From assembly GCA_910577115.1 (NCBI GenBank), contig CAJTMC010000010.1:1-64000 (forward strand): a stretch of 64,000 nucleotides of DNA, read 5' to 3'. The notes under the pieces are model-generated. The model had not been told where the DNA came from, did not search any database, and saw nothing but the letters and a program-made list of their open reading frames with translations. The stretch is from an uncultured Lachnospiraceae bacterium. GTDB taxonomy: Bacteria; Bacillota; Clostridia; Lachnospirales; Lachnospiraceae. Within the stretch, counting starts at the first letter, position 1. Each line of letters opens with the position of its first letter. A program made the translations under genes and the position numbers. Below, piece by piece: positions 53,570 through 62,324 of the stretch.

Positions 53570-54299
53570 AAAACTGGATAAAAAACTTCTGGGAGAGCAG
53601 ATTGAAGATGAGTTGATGAATTACATTTTGCAGGAGCCGGTAGAGATTGGTCAGCGGATTCCGAATGAATTTGAACTCGCTGAAAAATTCGGCGTTGGAA
53701 GAAGCACTATTCGGGAGGCAGTCAAGGGGCTGGTATCCAAAGGAATACTGGAGGTCAAAAGAGGCTCAGGCACTTACGTAATCAGCACCCGCTCTATGGA
53801 CGACGATCCGCTTGGATTGTCCAAGCTACAGGATAAATACAAGCTTGCGCTCGAGCTGTTTGACGTGCGCCTGATGCTGGAGCCGGAGATTGCGGCTTTG
53901 GCGGCAGAGTACGCGACAGAAGAAGAACTAAAGCAGTTGGAGCAGCTTTGTGATGAAACAGAGCAGATGTACCTTACCGGAAAAAACCATATTCCAAAGG
54001 ATATCGCGTTTCACACCTGTATTGCCAAATGCAGTAAAAATCGTGTCGTGGAAACACTGCTCCCGCTGATTAATACGGCAGTCATGACATTTGCCAACCT
54101 GACACACAGAACCCTGATGCAGGAAACGATTGAAACACACCGCGCCGTCGTCAATGCAATTATTGACCGCGATCCCGTAGGCGCGCGCTGCGCGATGGTA
54201 ATGCACCTGACCTATAACCGACAGGCGCTGGTTAAGAAGAATAAGGAACATCAGGAAAAAAGCTTTATGAAAAAAGTGTCGGAGAAACATAAGAAATAA
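53556..54299 (+). CDS. GntR-family (FadR subfamily) transcription regulator
   Basis: 247 residues. The N-terminal winged helix contains GQRIPNEFELAEKFGVGRST and REAVKGLVSKGILEVKRGSG. The C-terminal FCD domain (about 95-230) has the Asp/His metal ligands (FDVRLMLEPEIA, IAFHTCIAK, THRAVVNAI). Such proteins are often repressors relieved by sugar acids. The GntP permease and dehydratase downstream are the likely targets. Confidence 0.92.
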   Translation: MYQFEKLDKKLLGEQIEDELMNYILQEPVEIGQRIPNEFELAEKFGVGRSTIREAVKGLVSKGILEVKRGSGTYVISTRSMDDDPLGLSKLQDKYKLALELFDVRLMLEPEIAALAAEYATEEELKQLEQLCDETEQMYLTGKNHIPKDIAFHTCIAKCSKNRVVETLLPLINTAVMTFANLTHRTLMQETIETHRAVVNAIIDRDPVGARCAMVMHLTYNRQALVKKNKEHQEKSFMKKVSEKHKK

Positions 54300-54374
54300 A
54301 AGTTGGAGGACAATACAATATACAGGCTATGAAGTACCGTAACGGCAAAGAAATTATGGTATAAGTGCACAAAT

Positions 54375-54410
54375 GAAGGTGGTTTTCATTAGAAAATCCC
54401 TTCTTTTTTT
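54375..54410 (+). terminator. Terminator after the FadR-type gene
   Basis: GAAGG and CCTTC flank GGTTTTC/GAAAATC with a four-base loop; a T tract follows. GCACAAA/TTTGTGC extend the stem on the outside. Confidence 0.75.
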
Positions 54411-54435
54411 GTGCAGTTCCATGAAATGAAACTCA

Positions 54436-54555
54436 AATACATCAGATGTATTGACAAAAATTACCAAATAAAGTATTGTTTTTATTACAAAACATAATAC
54501 GTCATACAAATATGCAAGAAAGTGAGGTGAAACTGCAAAATACATCACACGTATT
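54436..54555 (+). promoter_or_regulatory. GntP promoter with two related operators
   Basis: TTGACA (54451-54456) and TATTGT (54474-54479) are 17 bases apart. AATACATCAGATGTATT (54436-54452) is a perfect palindrome that overlaps the -35 box. AATACATCACACGTATT (54539-54555) is a second, nearly identical 17-base site 103 bases downstream in the leader. An AATACGTC half-site lies between. They are the likely sites of the adjacent FadR-type regulator. Confidence 0.7.
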
Positions 54556-54622
54556 AAAATGTATAATTGTGCGGAACGTGAAGGAAAATAAGGAAAGAGA
54601 GAAGAAAGGAGTTTGGTTAGTT

Positions 54623-55981
54623 ATGACAACAGAAACAGTTGCTTTAAATCCAACAAGACTTGTAATCGCGGCAATAATCGGTTTAATCATATTACTGGTT
54701 TTGATTATCAAATTTAAAATTCAGGCAATGATTTCTATTTTAATCGGTGCAATTTCGATTGGACTGATTGCAGGAATGCCAGCGGCGGATATCGTAACGG
54801 CAGTCAATGACGGTATCGGAAATACACTCAAAGGCATCGCGCTATTGGTGGGCTTAGGCTCCATGTTTGGCGCCATTTTGGAAATATCGGGCGGCGCACA
54901 AACATTGGCAGTCACACTGGTAAAATGGTTTGGTGACAAAAAGGCGGCATGGGCGCTTGGAATCACAGGCTTGGTAATTGCGATGCCTGTGTTCTTCGAT
55001 GCCGGATTGATAATCCTGATACCGCTTGCCTTTTCACTCGCCAAAAGAACAAAACGCTCGTCCCTGTTTTACGCAATACCGCTGTTGGCAGGTCTTGCCG
55101 TAGGGCATGCGTTTATCCCGCCGACACCGGGGCCGATTCTCGTGGCAACCATGCTGAACGTGGACTTAGGCTGGGTCATTTTGGTTGGTATCCTCTGCGG
55201 AACGTGTGCCATGATTGTCGCAGGACCGGTTTGGGGTTCGATCTGCGGAAAGAAATTCAATGTTCCTGTGCCGGAGCATATCGCAAATCAGGAAGATTTT
55301 GACGAATCAAAGCTGCCGAATTTTTGGGCGATTGTCGGAATTATTCTGATACCGCTTGTATTGATTATCTTGGATTCTGTGACAGGCGTTGTTCCGGCGC
55401 TAAGCGGGTTGCAGCCGGTTTTCGGATTTTTGGGTGAGCCGTTCGTGGCGCTCTTGATTGCAACGGTAGCAGCGATGTTTATTCTTGGAATCGGTCATGG
55501 ATATAGTACGCAGGAGCTGGAAAAGGTGATGACAAAATCGCTGGAGCCGACGGGATTGATTTTACTGGTTACCGCATGCGGCGGTGTGCTGCGCTATGTG
55601 CTCCAGTATTCCGGACTGGGTGATGTGATCGGAAACGCGGTTTCTTCGATGTCTTTGCCGATTGTAGTGCTGGCGTTTATTGTCGCGGCGCTTGTGCGAA
55701 TCTGCGTGGGCTCTTCGACGGTAGCGATGACGATGGCAGCAGGAATTATTGCGGCAATTCCGGGAATTGTGGAATTATCGCCATTGTATCTTGCGTGTAC
55801 AACAGCCGCAGTAGCAGGCGGTGCGACAGTATGCTCTCACTTTAACGATTCGGGATTCTGGCTGGTAAAATCGCTGGTTGGCATGGACGAAAAAATGACG
55901 TTGAAAACATGGACGGTTATGGAAACGCTTGTCGGCGGAACCGGATTTATCGTTGCGTTGATTATTTCGTTTTTTGCATAA
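54623..55981 (+). CDS. GntP-family permease (gluconate/sugar acid)
   Basis: 452 residues, about 12 membrane helices. GMPAADIVTAVNDGIGNTLK, PVFFDAGLIILIPLAFSLAK and the PPTPGPI motif are typical of GntP transporters, which bring in gluconate or related aldonates with protons. ATG 54623 follows AAAGGAG at somewhat long spacing; the in-frame reading from 54476 has no site and would cross the second operator. Confidence 0.92.
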   Translation: MTTETVALNPTRLVIAAIIGLIILLVLIIKFKIQAMISILIGAISIGLIAGMPAADIVTAVNDGIGNTLKGIALLVGLGSMFGAILEISGGAQTLAVTLVKWFGDKKAAWALGITGLVIAMPVFFDAGLIILIPLAFSLAKRTKRSSLFYAIPLLAGLAVGHAFIPPTPGPILVATMLNVDLGWVILVGILCGTCAMIVAGPVWGSICGKKFNVPVPEHIANQEDFDESKLPNFWAIVGIILIPLVLIILDSVTGVVPALSGLQPVFGFLGEPFVALLIATVAAMFILGIGHGYSTQELEKVMTKSLEPTGLILLVTACGGVLRYVLQYSGLGDVIGNAVSSMSLPIVVLAFIVAALVRICVGSSTVAMTMAAGIIAAIPGIVELSPLYLACTTAAVAGGATVCSHFNDSGFWLVKSLVGMDEKMTLKTWTVMETLVGGTGFIVALIISFFA

Positions 55982-56123
55982 AAACAGCGTATGGATACGT
56001 TGCACAGCATGCATGATTTAATTTCATATAAAAAATGTAGGATCGGCAGCCTGCATGGCATGATTCAGGCTGTCGCATTTTCCATATATTATTCGATTGA
56101 GATAGAAAGGAAGGAACAACGCT

Positions 56124-57878
56124 ATGAAGAGTTTAAAAAGTCAGGAAATGCGCAAAATCGCGCCGGAGCTGGACCCGCTGCGGATTGGAACGGGGTGGAA
56201 GCCGGAGGATTTATCAAAGCCGCAGGTCATCATCGAAAGTACCTATGGCGACAGTCATCCGGGCAGCGGTCATTTGAATATTTTGGTGGAAGAGGTCAAA
56301 AAAGGAATTGCCGAGGCGGGCGGTTTTGGTGCGCGGTATTTCTGTACCGATATTTGTGACGGGGAAAGTCAGGGAACGGACGGCATTAATTTCAGCCTTG
56401 TGAGCCGCGAGATGATAGCCAACATGATTGAAATTCACGCGAACGCGACGCCGTTTGATGCAGGGGTATATCTCTCAAGCTGTGATAAGGGACTTCCCGC
56501 AAACCTGATGGGACTTGCGCGTGTGAACATTCCGGCGATTGTCGTTGCGGGCGGCACCATGAATGCGGGGCCGGATATGCTGACGCTCGAGCAGCTTGGC
56601 ATGTATAGCGCCAAATACCAAAGAGGCGAGATTGACGAGGATAAACTAAACTGGGCAAAGCACAATGCCTGCCCAAGCTGCGGCGCCTGCTCGTTTATCG
56701 GAACGGCTTCTACAATGCAGATTATGGCGGAGGCGCTTGGACTTGCGCTTCCGGGAAGTGCGCTGATGCCTGCGACCAGTCCCGACCTTTTAACCTTTGC
56801 AAGAGAAGCAGGAAAAAGGGCAGTGGAAATGGCGCACGAAGAAAACATGTGTCCGAGCGATATTGTCACAATGGACAGCTTTGAAAATGCAATCCTGGTT
56901 CACGCTGCCGTTTCGGGAAGTACGAACTGTCTTCTTCATATCCCCGCGATTGCGCACGAGCTGGGGATTGAGATTACAGGCGATACGTTTGACCGCCTGC
57001 ACAAAAATGCAAAGTATATCTTAGACGTGCGTCCGGCGGGACGCTGGCCGGCAGAATGCTTCTACTATGCGGGAGGCGTGCCTGCGGTCATGGAAGAAAT
57101 CAAGGATTCGCTGCATTTAGATGTTATGACGGTAACCGGAAAGACGCTGGGGGAAAATCTCGAGGAATTAAAACGCAACGGATTTTATGAGCGCTGTGAT
57201 AAATGGCTGCAGGAATTTAATCAGCGGTATGGCTGTTCCGTTACGAAGGAGGATATTATCCGTCCGAAGGAGCGTGCGATTGGAACAGACGGAAGTATTG
57301 CGATTTTGCGCGGAAATCTGGCGCCTGAGGGTGCGGTTATCAAGCATACGGCATGCCCCAAGGAGATGTTTCGCGCGGTGCTGCGTGCAAGACCGTTCGA
57401 CAGCGAGGAGGAATGTCTTGACGCGGTGCTGAAGCATAAGGTTGAGAAAGGCGACGCGGTGTTTATCCGCTATGAAGGCCCCAAAGGCAGCGGAATGCCG
57501 GAAATGTTTTACACATCGGAGGCGATTAGCAGTGACAAGGAGCTTGGCAGAAGTATTGCATTGATTACGGATGGACGCTTTTCGGGGGCATCCACAGGTC
57601 CGGTGATTGGGCATTGTAGCCCCGAAGCTGCCGACGGCGGACCGATTGCGTTGGTTGAGGAAGGCGATTTAATTGAGATTGATGTGATGGAGCGGAAGCT
57701 GAATATTATCGGTGTGCAGGGAGAACGGAAGTCACCGGAGGAGATTGATAAGATTTTAACACAACGGAAGGAAAACTGGAAGCCGCGGGAGATTCGTTAC
57801 AAGAGAGGTGCGTTGCGTCTGTTTAGTGAACACGCAGTCAGTCCGATGAAGGGTGCGTATTTGGCGTATGAAGATTGA
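56124..57878 (+). CDS. IlvD/Edd-family dehydratase, probably sugar-acid type
   Basis: 584 residues. The iron-sulfur cysteines appear in SSCDKGLPANLMG and CPSCGACSFIGTAST; the C-terminal RFSGASTGPVIGHCSPEA matches the family. Dihydroxyacid dehydratases and sugar-acid dehydratases share these motifs. Length (584) and location after GntP and a FadR regulator favour a sugar acid (gluconate, xylonate or arabinonate), giving a 2-keto-3-deoxy acid. No aldolase or KDG kinase is in the window. GAAAGGAAGG precedes ATG. Confidence 0.9.
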   Translation: MKSLKSQEMRKIAPELDPLRIGTGWKPEDLSKPQVIIESTYGDSHPGSGHLNILVEEVKKGIAEAGGFGARYFCTDICDGESQGTDGINFSLVSREMIANMIEIHANATPFDAGVYLSSCDKGLPANLMGLARVNIPAIVVAGGTMNAGPDMLTLEQLGMYSAKYQRGEIDEDKLNWAKHNACPSCGACSFIGTASTMQIMAEALGLALPGSALMPATSPDLLTFAREAGKRAVEMAHEENMCPSDIVTMDSFENAILVHAAVSGSTNCLLHIPAIAHELGIEITGDTFDRLHKNAKYILDVRPAGRWPAECFYYAGGVPAVMEEIKDSLHLDVMTVTGKTLGENLEELKRNGFYERCDKWLQEFNQRYGCSVTKEDIIRPKERAIGTDGSIAILRGNLAPEGAVIKHTACPKEMFRAVLRARPFDSEEECLDAVLKHKVEKGDAVFIRYEGPKGSGMPEMFYTSEAISSDKELGRSIALITDGRFSGASTGPVIGHCSPEAADGGPIALVEEGDLIEIDVMERKLNIIGVQGERKSPEEIDKILTQRKENWKPREIRYKRGALRLFSEHAVSPMKGAYLAYED

Positions 57879-58325
57879 TGTTTTCTTATGTATTTAGGGG
57901 AAATACCCTTAAACCATTGTCCTTTCCCTTAAAGCGTGATAACATTTAAGGGAAAACAGCATTGTAAAGATTAAACATCTGTTCAGAAATGAAGAGGTGT
58001 TTTTCTTATGGCGTTATTGCCTGTATCATGGTACTAGACAAGGTGATTTGTTGCAGGAATGATGTATCTGAATGGGGTATCAAACGAGGAACATTGTATA
58101 AGGAACTGGCATCACAGGAGAACTTTAACAGAATTTGATGGAAAACTCATGGTTGATATTGTATAGTATTTTATATGAGTTATGTGTATGTTCCAATCAA
58201 AATATGGTAGATTTAGGATGTGCCGGTTGAAAATTAAAATATTCAACCGGCATGCCTGTGCTTGGGAGCCTGCTTCGGTCAATTTAATTCCTTTCCGAAA
58301 ACATATACAGTTACCGCATATACGC
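57879..58325. other. Gene-poor region with several palindromes
   Basis: TTTAGGG/CCCTTAAA (57893-57913) is followed by a perfect 11-base stem TTTCCCTTAAA/TTTAAGGGAAA (57923-57955). A weak terminator hairpin AAACATCT/AGGTGTTT with T tract follows at 57973-58006, likely the end of the dehydratase transcript. Further on, TGCCGGTTGAA and TTCAACCGGCA form a perfect 11-base stem (58221-58252) with no T tract. Short open frames here lack coding character. Confidence 0.6.
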
Positions 58326-58394
58326 ATCTATTTAAAAATTATTTTAAATAGATATGGACGATTTGCTCATTATTCGGTATACTCTATTTAAAGA
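58326..58394 (+). promoter_or_regulatory. SdpR operator and promoter
   Basis: ATCTATTTAAAA and TTTTAAATAGAT form a perfect 12-base inverted repeat with a four-base centre (58326-58353). It ends two bases before TGGACG (58355-58360), which pairs with TATACT (58378-58383) at 17-base spacing. A third TCTATTTAAA copy lies at 58383-58392, over the RNA start. The pattern fits autorepression by the ArsR-type regulator encoded next. Confidence 0.75.
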
Positions 58395-58423
58395 TTTGTT
58401 GAAATGCTATTGGAGGTGGTGCG

Positions 58424-58693
58424 TTGGCGATACATAATATATTGACAGCGTTGGCAGATGAAAATCGAAGAAAAATTTTGGAGAAACTAAAGCAGGGAAA
58501 AATAAACTCCGGTGATTTAGCAAATTCTTTGAATATGACGCCCCAAGCATTGTCATATCACCTTTCGAAGTTAAGGAAGGCGGATTTAATTTACGAAACA
58601 AAATTTAAAAATTTTATTTATTATGAATTAAACTTATCTGTACTTGATGAAGCTGTTATGTGGATGAACACATTACGAGGAGGTCAGGAATGA
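58424..58693 (+). CDS. sdpR: ArsR-family repressor, SdpR-like
   Basis: 89 residues from a TTG start that has TGGAGGTGG at good spacing. ALADENRRKILEKLKQGKIN and LNMTPQALSYHLSKLRKADL are the ArsR winged helix; the metal-binding Cys residues are absent, as in SdpR. It overlaps the SdpI gene (ATGA), the arrangement of Bacillus sdpRI, where SdpR represses the pair until SdpI binds the toxin. Confidence 0.88.
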   Translation: MAIHNILTALADENRRKILEKLKQGKINSGDLANSLNMTPQALSYHLSKLRKADLIYETKFKNFIYYELNLSVLDEAVMWMNTLRGGQE

Positions 58694-59361
58694 AAATAAA
58701 GAAAACAGTATATTTTATATTAATGTTTCTTCCTTTCGTGGCTGCTTTGACTGTACTGCAATATCTTCCGGACAAAATTCCGGCACATTATGGATTTGAT
58801 AATCAGGTCACCCGTTGGGGAAGCAAATATGAGGCGTTGTTATATCCTATAGTAACTGTCTTAATGGGAATTTTTCTGCTTGCGATGGCAAAGCTGGCGG
58901 CGAAGCAGGAGGAGCATGGGGAAAGTAATAAAAATGTTGTTATCGTTGCAGGTATTTTTGTGCTGGTTCTGTTTAATATCTTGAACGGTTATTCTCTTTA
59001 CACAGCTTTTCACAAGGTTGAAAATCTATCAGCGGTTCCTCTCGATATCAATCGGCTTATTTTCGGCATTGTTGGTGTGCTGATGATTGCTGTAGGAAAT
59101 ATCATGCCTAAATTACGAAGGAACTCTATTGTGGGATTGCGAACATATTGGAGTTCGAAAAATGAAGAAACATGGAAAAAATGCCAGCGACTGGGAGGAA
59201 TTTCTTTTATTATCGGCGGAATTATGATAATAGGAGTTTGCATCACGACAAAAGGGATACCATGTTTATGCTCTGTTTTAGGAATATGGGTGACTTTGAT
59301 TGTCATTGATGTTTTTTACACATATAAAATAGCTGGCAGAGTGAAACGCAGGGAGGAGTGA
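58690..59361 (+). CDS. sdpI: SdpI-family immunity membrane protein
   Basis: 223 residues, six membrane helices. The N-terminal DUF1648 part contains DKIPAHYGFDNQVTRWGSK; the SdpI domain contains GNIMPKLRRNSIVGLRTYWS and ETWKKCQRLGG. SdpI protects Bacillus against the SDP toxin and signals to SdpR. No sdpC, A or B gene is in the window, so it may defend against toxins of neighbours or serve in envelope stress. AGGAGG precedes ATG 58690. Confidence 0.92.
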   Translation: MKIKKTVYFILMFLPFVAALTVLQYLPDKIPAHYGFDNQVTRWGSKYEALLYPIVTVLMGIFLLAMAKLAAKQEEHGESNKNVVIVAGIFVLVLFNILNGYSLYTAFHKVENLSAVPLDINRLIFGIVGVLMIAVGNIMPKLRRNSIVGLRTYWSSKNEETWKKCQRLGGISFIIGGIMIIGVCITTKGIPCLCSVLGIWVTLIVIDVFYTYKIAGRVKRREE

Positions 59362-59425
59362 AGTACCACCCTCCCTGATTACTTGCCTACAGAGATTAAA
59401 ATCCGGCGCAAATGGACAGTAAGTG

Positions 59426-59890
59426 TTATTTTTTCGGTACATGATATTCAAACGCGATATCTCCCCGTACATATTCGTAATCATTCAGCTTCACTTCATG
59501 GAAACCATATTTTTCGTAGATGTGCAGCGCCGGTTTCAGACTGCTGTTTGATATGATAAACAATTTCTGTGCATCATGTTTAAGCGCCCAGTTCATAGCG
59601 GCTTCAAAGACAGCGCTTCCTGCGCCCTTGTGCGGGAGATGTTTGTTGGAGCCAAGCTTGCATAATTCCCAAGTTCCGTTTTCGTCTAACGGCTTTGACA
59701 TACACGTTGCCAAAACATTTTCTTCTTCGACAGCAAAATAAATCATCGCTCCGTTTTTAAGGCTTTCCTCGATATGTAGAAAGGCATTCTTATCCTCTTC
59801 CTCCAAAAAACCAAAATTGTCAACAATCCAATCGGTGTTAAATTGAACAAAATAATCTTTATATTTTTCCTGATATTCGATAATCTCCAT
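59426..59890 (-). CDS. GNAT-family N-acetyltransferase
   Basis: 154 residues, reverse strand. The central core LCKLGSNKHLPHKGAGSAVF is the acetyl-CoA loop (variant QxxGxG/A) and ALHIYEKYGFHEV is the conserved C-terminal motif. The substrate is unknown. GGAGGAGC precedes the ATG. It lies tail to tail with sdpI. Confidence 0.9.
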   Translation of the reverse strand: MEIIEYQEKYKDYFVQFNTDWIVDNFGFLEEEDKNAFLHIEESLKNGAMIYFAVEEENVLATCMSKPLDENGTWELCKLGSNKHLPHKGAGSAVFEAAMNWALKHDAQKLFIISNSSLKPALHIYEKYGFHEVKLNDYEYVRGDIAFEYHVPKK

Positions 59891-60146
59891 TTTACGACGC
59901 TCCTCCTAAGAATTTGTTTTTACAAGCTAAGTATATATTACTTTGCAAGATAAGTAAAACAGAAATATTTAATATTAATATAAGAATATCTAATGTTAAG
60001 GAAAATCAAATTCCTTTTGAAAATCTGACATACAATACCAAGCATCCGCAGCGAATCGTTTTTTTCTCTGCCTGCTTCTTTGCAAGCTGTTCTCTTAACT
60101 GCTTTCTCTTTTCATAAGTATCGTGTTTTATCAAAAATAATAGTAT

Positions 60147-60223
60147 AAACGACAATAGTGTCGTTTTTATTCTTGCCGTTGGGAATAAAATATGCTATTA
60201 TAAAAACGATAACATAGTCGTTT
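60147..60223 (+). promoter_or_regulatory. TetR promoter flanked by two operators
   Basis: AAACGACAATAGTGTCGTTT (60147-60166) and AAACGATAACATAGTCGTTT (60204-60223) are 20-base sites of the same type, starts 57 bases apart. Between them lie TTGCCG (60173-60178) and TATTAT (60196-60201) with 17-base spacing. The second site covers the RNA start. Autorepression by the TetR protein encoded next is the simple reading. The rest of 59891-60146 holds no gene. Confidence 0.82.
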
Positions 60224-60255
60224 TTTTGATGAATTGGAAAAAGGAGATGAATGTT

Positions 60256-60933
60256 ATGCCAAAAGTGAAAAATGAATATTTAGAAAACAAAAGAAATGAG
60301 ATTTTAGATGCTGCATTTGCAGTATGTAAGCGAAAACCGGCCTATGATATTACAATGACAGACATTGTATCAGAAACAGGTATGAGTCAGGGGGGCGTCT
60401 ATAAATATTTTAATAATATTGATTTCGTGCTCGCTGCGCTCATTGATAAGTCAAACTTGCAGGGAAATTACATGGAACAAATAGATGAAATTATGGAGTC
60501 CGGCAACGCACCGGATATTACTTTACACAAGCTGTTTTTAGTTTCCGAACAGTATTTTTCCGATATGCTGATAAGCTATAATAAAATACTTTTTGAACTT
60601 AGCACATTTTTTGCGTATCATCCGGAGCGTTATGAACGAATCAACAAAAATGTGACAACTTCATCAACTTTTGGACATTTAACACAATGTGCATCGAGAA
60701 TTATGATAACAGGAGTGGAGAGTGGATATTTTGTGCCTGTTATGCCGGTAAATGATATTATGGCATTTATCATAGCTTCTTTTGATGGCATTATACGGGA
60801 TATAACGCTTTCCAAATGCTATTCCGGAAAAAGTGTACCACAATCAGGTGTCGCTTTTCATGAGAAAAATCTGATTCAATGTTTATACATCAGCACGATG
60901 TCTTTGTTAGGAAAAAATCAAAATGAGAGGTAG
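60256..60933 (+). CDS. TetR-family transcription regulator
   Basis: 225 residues. The N-terminal helix-turn-helix contains RNEILDAAFAVCKRKPAYDI, TMTDIVSETGMSQGGVYKYF and the following helix, the TetR pattern. The C-terminal ligand domain is unrecognised. AAAGGAGATG precedes ATG 60256, better than an upstream TTG at 60226. It lies three bases before the serine hydrolase gene and most likely controls it. Confidence 0.93.
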   Translation: MPKVKNEYLENKRNEILDAAFAVCKRKPAYDITMTDIVSETGMSQGGVYKYFNNIDFVLAALIDKSNLQGNYMEQIDEIMESGNAPDITLHKLFLVSEQYFSDMLISYNKILFELSTFFAYHPERYERINKNVTTSSTFGHLTQCASRIMITGVESGYFVPVMPVNDIMAFIIASFDGIIRDITLSKCYSGKSVPQSGVAFHEKNLIQCLYISTMSLLGKNQNER

Positions 60934-60936
60934 CTT

Positions 60937-62235
60937 ATGAAAAAAATAGTGTCAGCGTTGCTGATAATCGTATGCGGACTATTGCCGGGTAGTATGGTTC
61001 ATGGCTCACAGGAAACAGAACGGATGGCAAACAGCTATGATATCAATGGATATTCGATTGCCTACTATGAAAACAATAAAATTGTATTTGAGAATTATGG
61101 AGCTGGAATCAATGAAAAGTCTGTATTTGAACTTGCTTCCAATGGCAAGGTGATTAGTGCCTATATCGCTTTGCAGTTAGTCGATGAGGGAAAACTGAAT
61201 CTTGAAGACAAAATTGCCCCTTTTTTAGATGACAGCCTGCTCACTGATGATGAAAGAATATATGATATAACTTTAAAACAATTGTTATGCCATACGGCAG
61301 GTTTTTCTGCGTCTTTTGAATTAGGCATTGATAAAAAAATATATTCGAATCCCGGTGATGAATTTCGTTATTCGGGAGTTGGATATATTTATTTACAAAA
61401 TGTAATTGAAAATGTCAGCGGCATGACGATAGAACAGGCTGCGAATTGTTATGTTTTTGAGCCTTTGGGAATGAAAAACAGCACTTTTAAACATACCAAA
61501 ACAGTTACACCTTATATGAGGTTGTCCTCAGTTGTAATATATATCTTTACGGTGTTCATTATCGTATTGATTGTGTTTCTGTTGATTGCTTTTGTTATGG
61601 GGAAGATAACGAAATTCCGATTTTTTTCTTTTCGAAGTAGTCTGCCTGTTTGCTTTATTATAGCCGGTATTGTGAACACATTGTTTCTTCTGTTTGTTGT
61701 ATCAAAAGTAGTGGTGATTTTTTGGTTATGTTTTGCATTTATGGGATTATTTTTACTTCTTGTCCGAAAAAACATTAAAGTTTTTTATGCCGGTATACCA
61801 ATCGTGATTATTTTTGTTTTCATGATAGGCTTTACAGTTCCGGTCAGCATACCGGTTACAAATGATATAGTGGCAAAAACCCCAAATTGCGCATATACCT
61901 TAAAATCTACGAGTGAAGATATGGCGATGTTTTGTCAGGAGCTGATGAAACAATATCATAATCGTGATGGAGCTGTGAAAGATATGTTCTCTGCTGCTGT
62001 GAATATTGATACTGTTCATAGCTGGGGGATGGGTATTGCGATAGCGTCTGAAAACCAAGGAGAAACTTATTGGCATTCCGGCATTAATCCCGGTTTCCAG
62101 AGCCTTTTTGTCTTATATCCTTTGCAGGATAAATATGTAATTATTCTTACAAATAGCGACAATGGATTGGAGTTTTCTAAAGAAGTAGCAAAAGACTTTT
62201 TAGAAATCGAAGGGCATTGGGATATTAAGAGGTAA
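60937..62235 (+). CDS. Serine hydrolase with a membrane domain inserted in the catalytic fold
   Basis: 432 residues. A signal peptide (1-23) is followed by a beta-lactamase/PBP-like domain with Ser68-x-x-Lys71 (ASNGK) and Tyr145-Ser (RYSGVG). Residues about 195-305 then contain four membrane helices. The domain resumes with the third motif HSG at 380-382 (YWHSGINPGF). So the hydrolase is split by a membrane module rather than having it at the end. Probably a cell-wall peptide or ester hydrolase at the outer membrane face. Co-transcribed with TetR (three-base gap). Confidence 0.85.
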   Translation: MKKIVSALLIIVCGLLPGSMVHGSQETERMANSYDINGYSIAYYENNKIVFENYGAGINEKSVFELASNGKVISAYIALQLVDEGKLNLEDKIAPFLDDSLLTDDERIYDITLKQLLCHTAGFSASFELGIDKKIYSNPGDEFRYSGVGYIYLQNVIENVSGMTIEQAANCYVFEPLGMKNSTFKHTKTVTPYMRLSSVVIYIFTVFIIVLIVFLLIAFVMGKITKFRFFSFRSSLPVCFIIAGIVNTLFLLFVVSKVVVIFWLCFAFMGLFLLLVRKNIKVFYAGIPIVIIFVFMIGFTVPVSIPVTNDIVAKTPNCAYTLKSTSEDMAMFCQELMKQYHNRDGAVKDMFSAAVNIDTVHSWGMGIAIASENQGETYWHSGINPGFQSLFVLYPLQDKYVIILTNSDNGLEFSKEVAKDFLEIEGHWDIKR

Positions 62236-62324
62236 AAATTGTATGTGTAAATGAAGTTATATCATACAAAAGTAATAAATCAAAATTTCGGAATATATAC
62301 TTGACAACGTTGCATAGATAAAAT

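Noticed and set aside
1740..58070. Shared 14-mer ATGTATCTGAATGG near 1776 and 58063
   Set aside because: A few shared 14-mers are expected by chance in 64 kb, and no longer similarity extends from it.
58028..58138. 36-residue open frame in the large gap (MVLDKVICC...)
   Set aside because: No ribosome site, no recognisable family, and the surrounding bases look non-coding; kept only as part of the gap description.
58182..58391. 69-residue open frame upstream of sdpR
   Set aside because: It runs across the hairpin at 58221, the SdpR operator and the promoter, and has no ribosome site.
59914..60117. 67-residue forward open frame
   Set aside because: AT-rich composition, no ribosome site, no family features; it fills the gap before the TetR operators.
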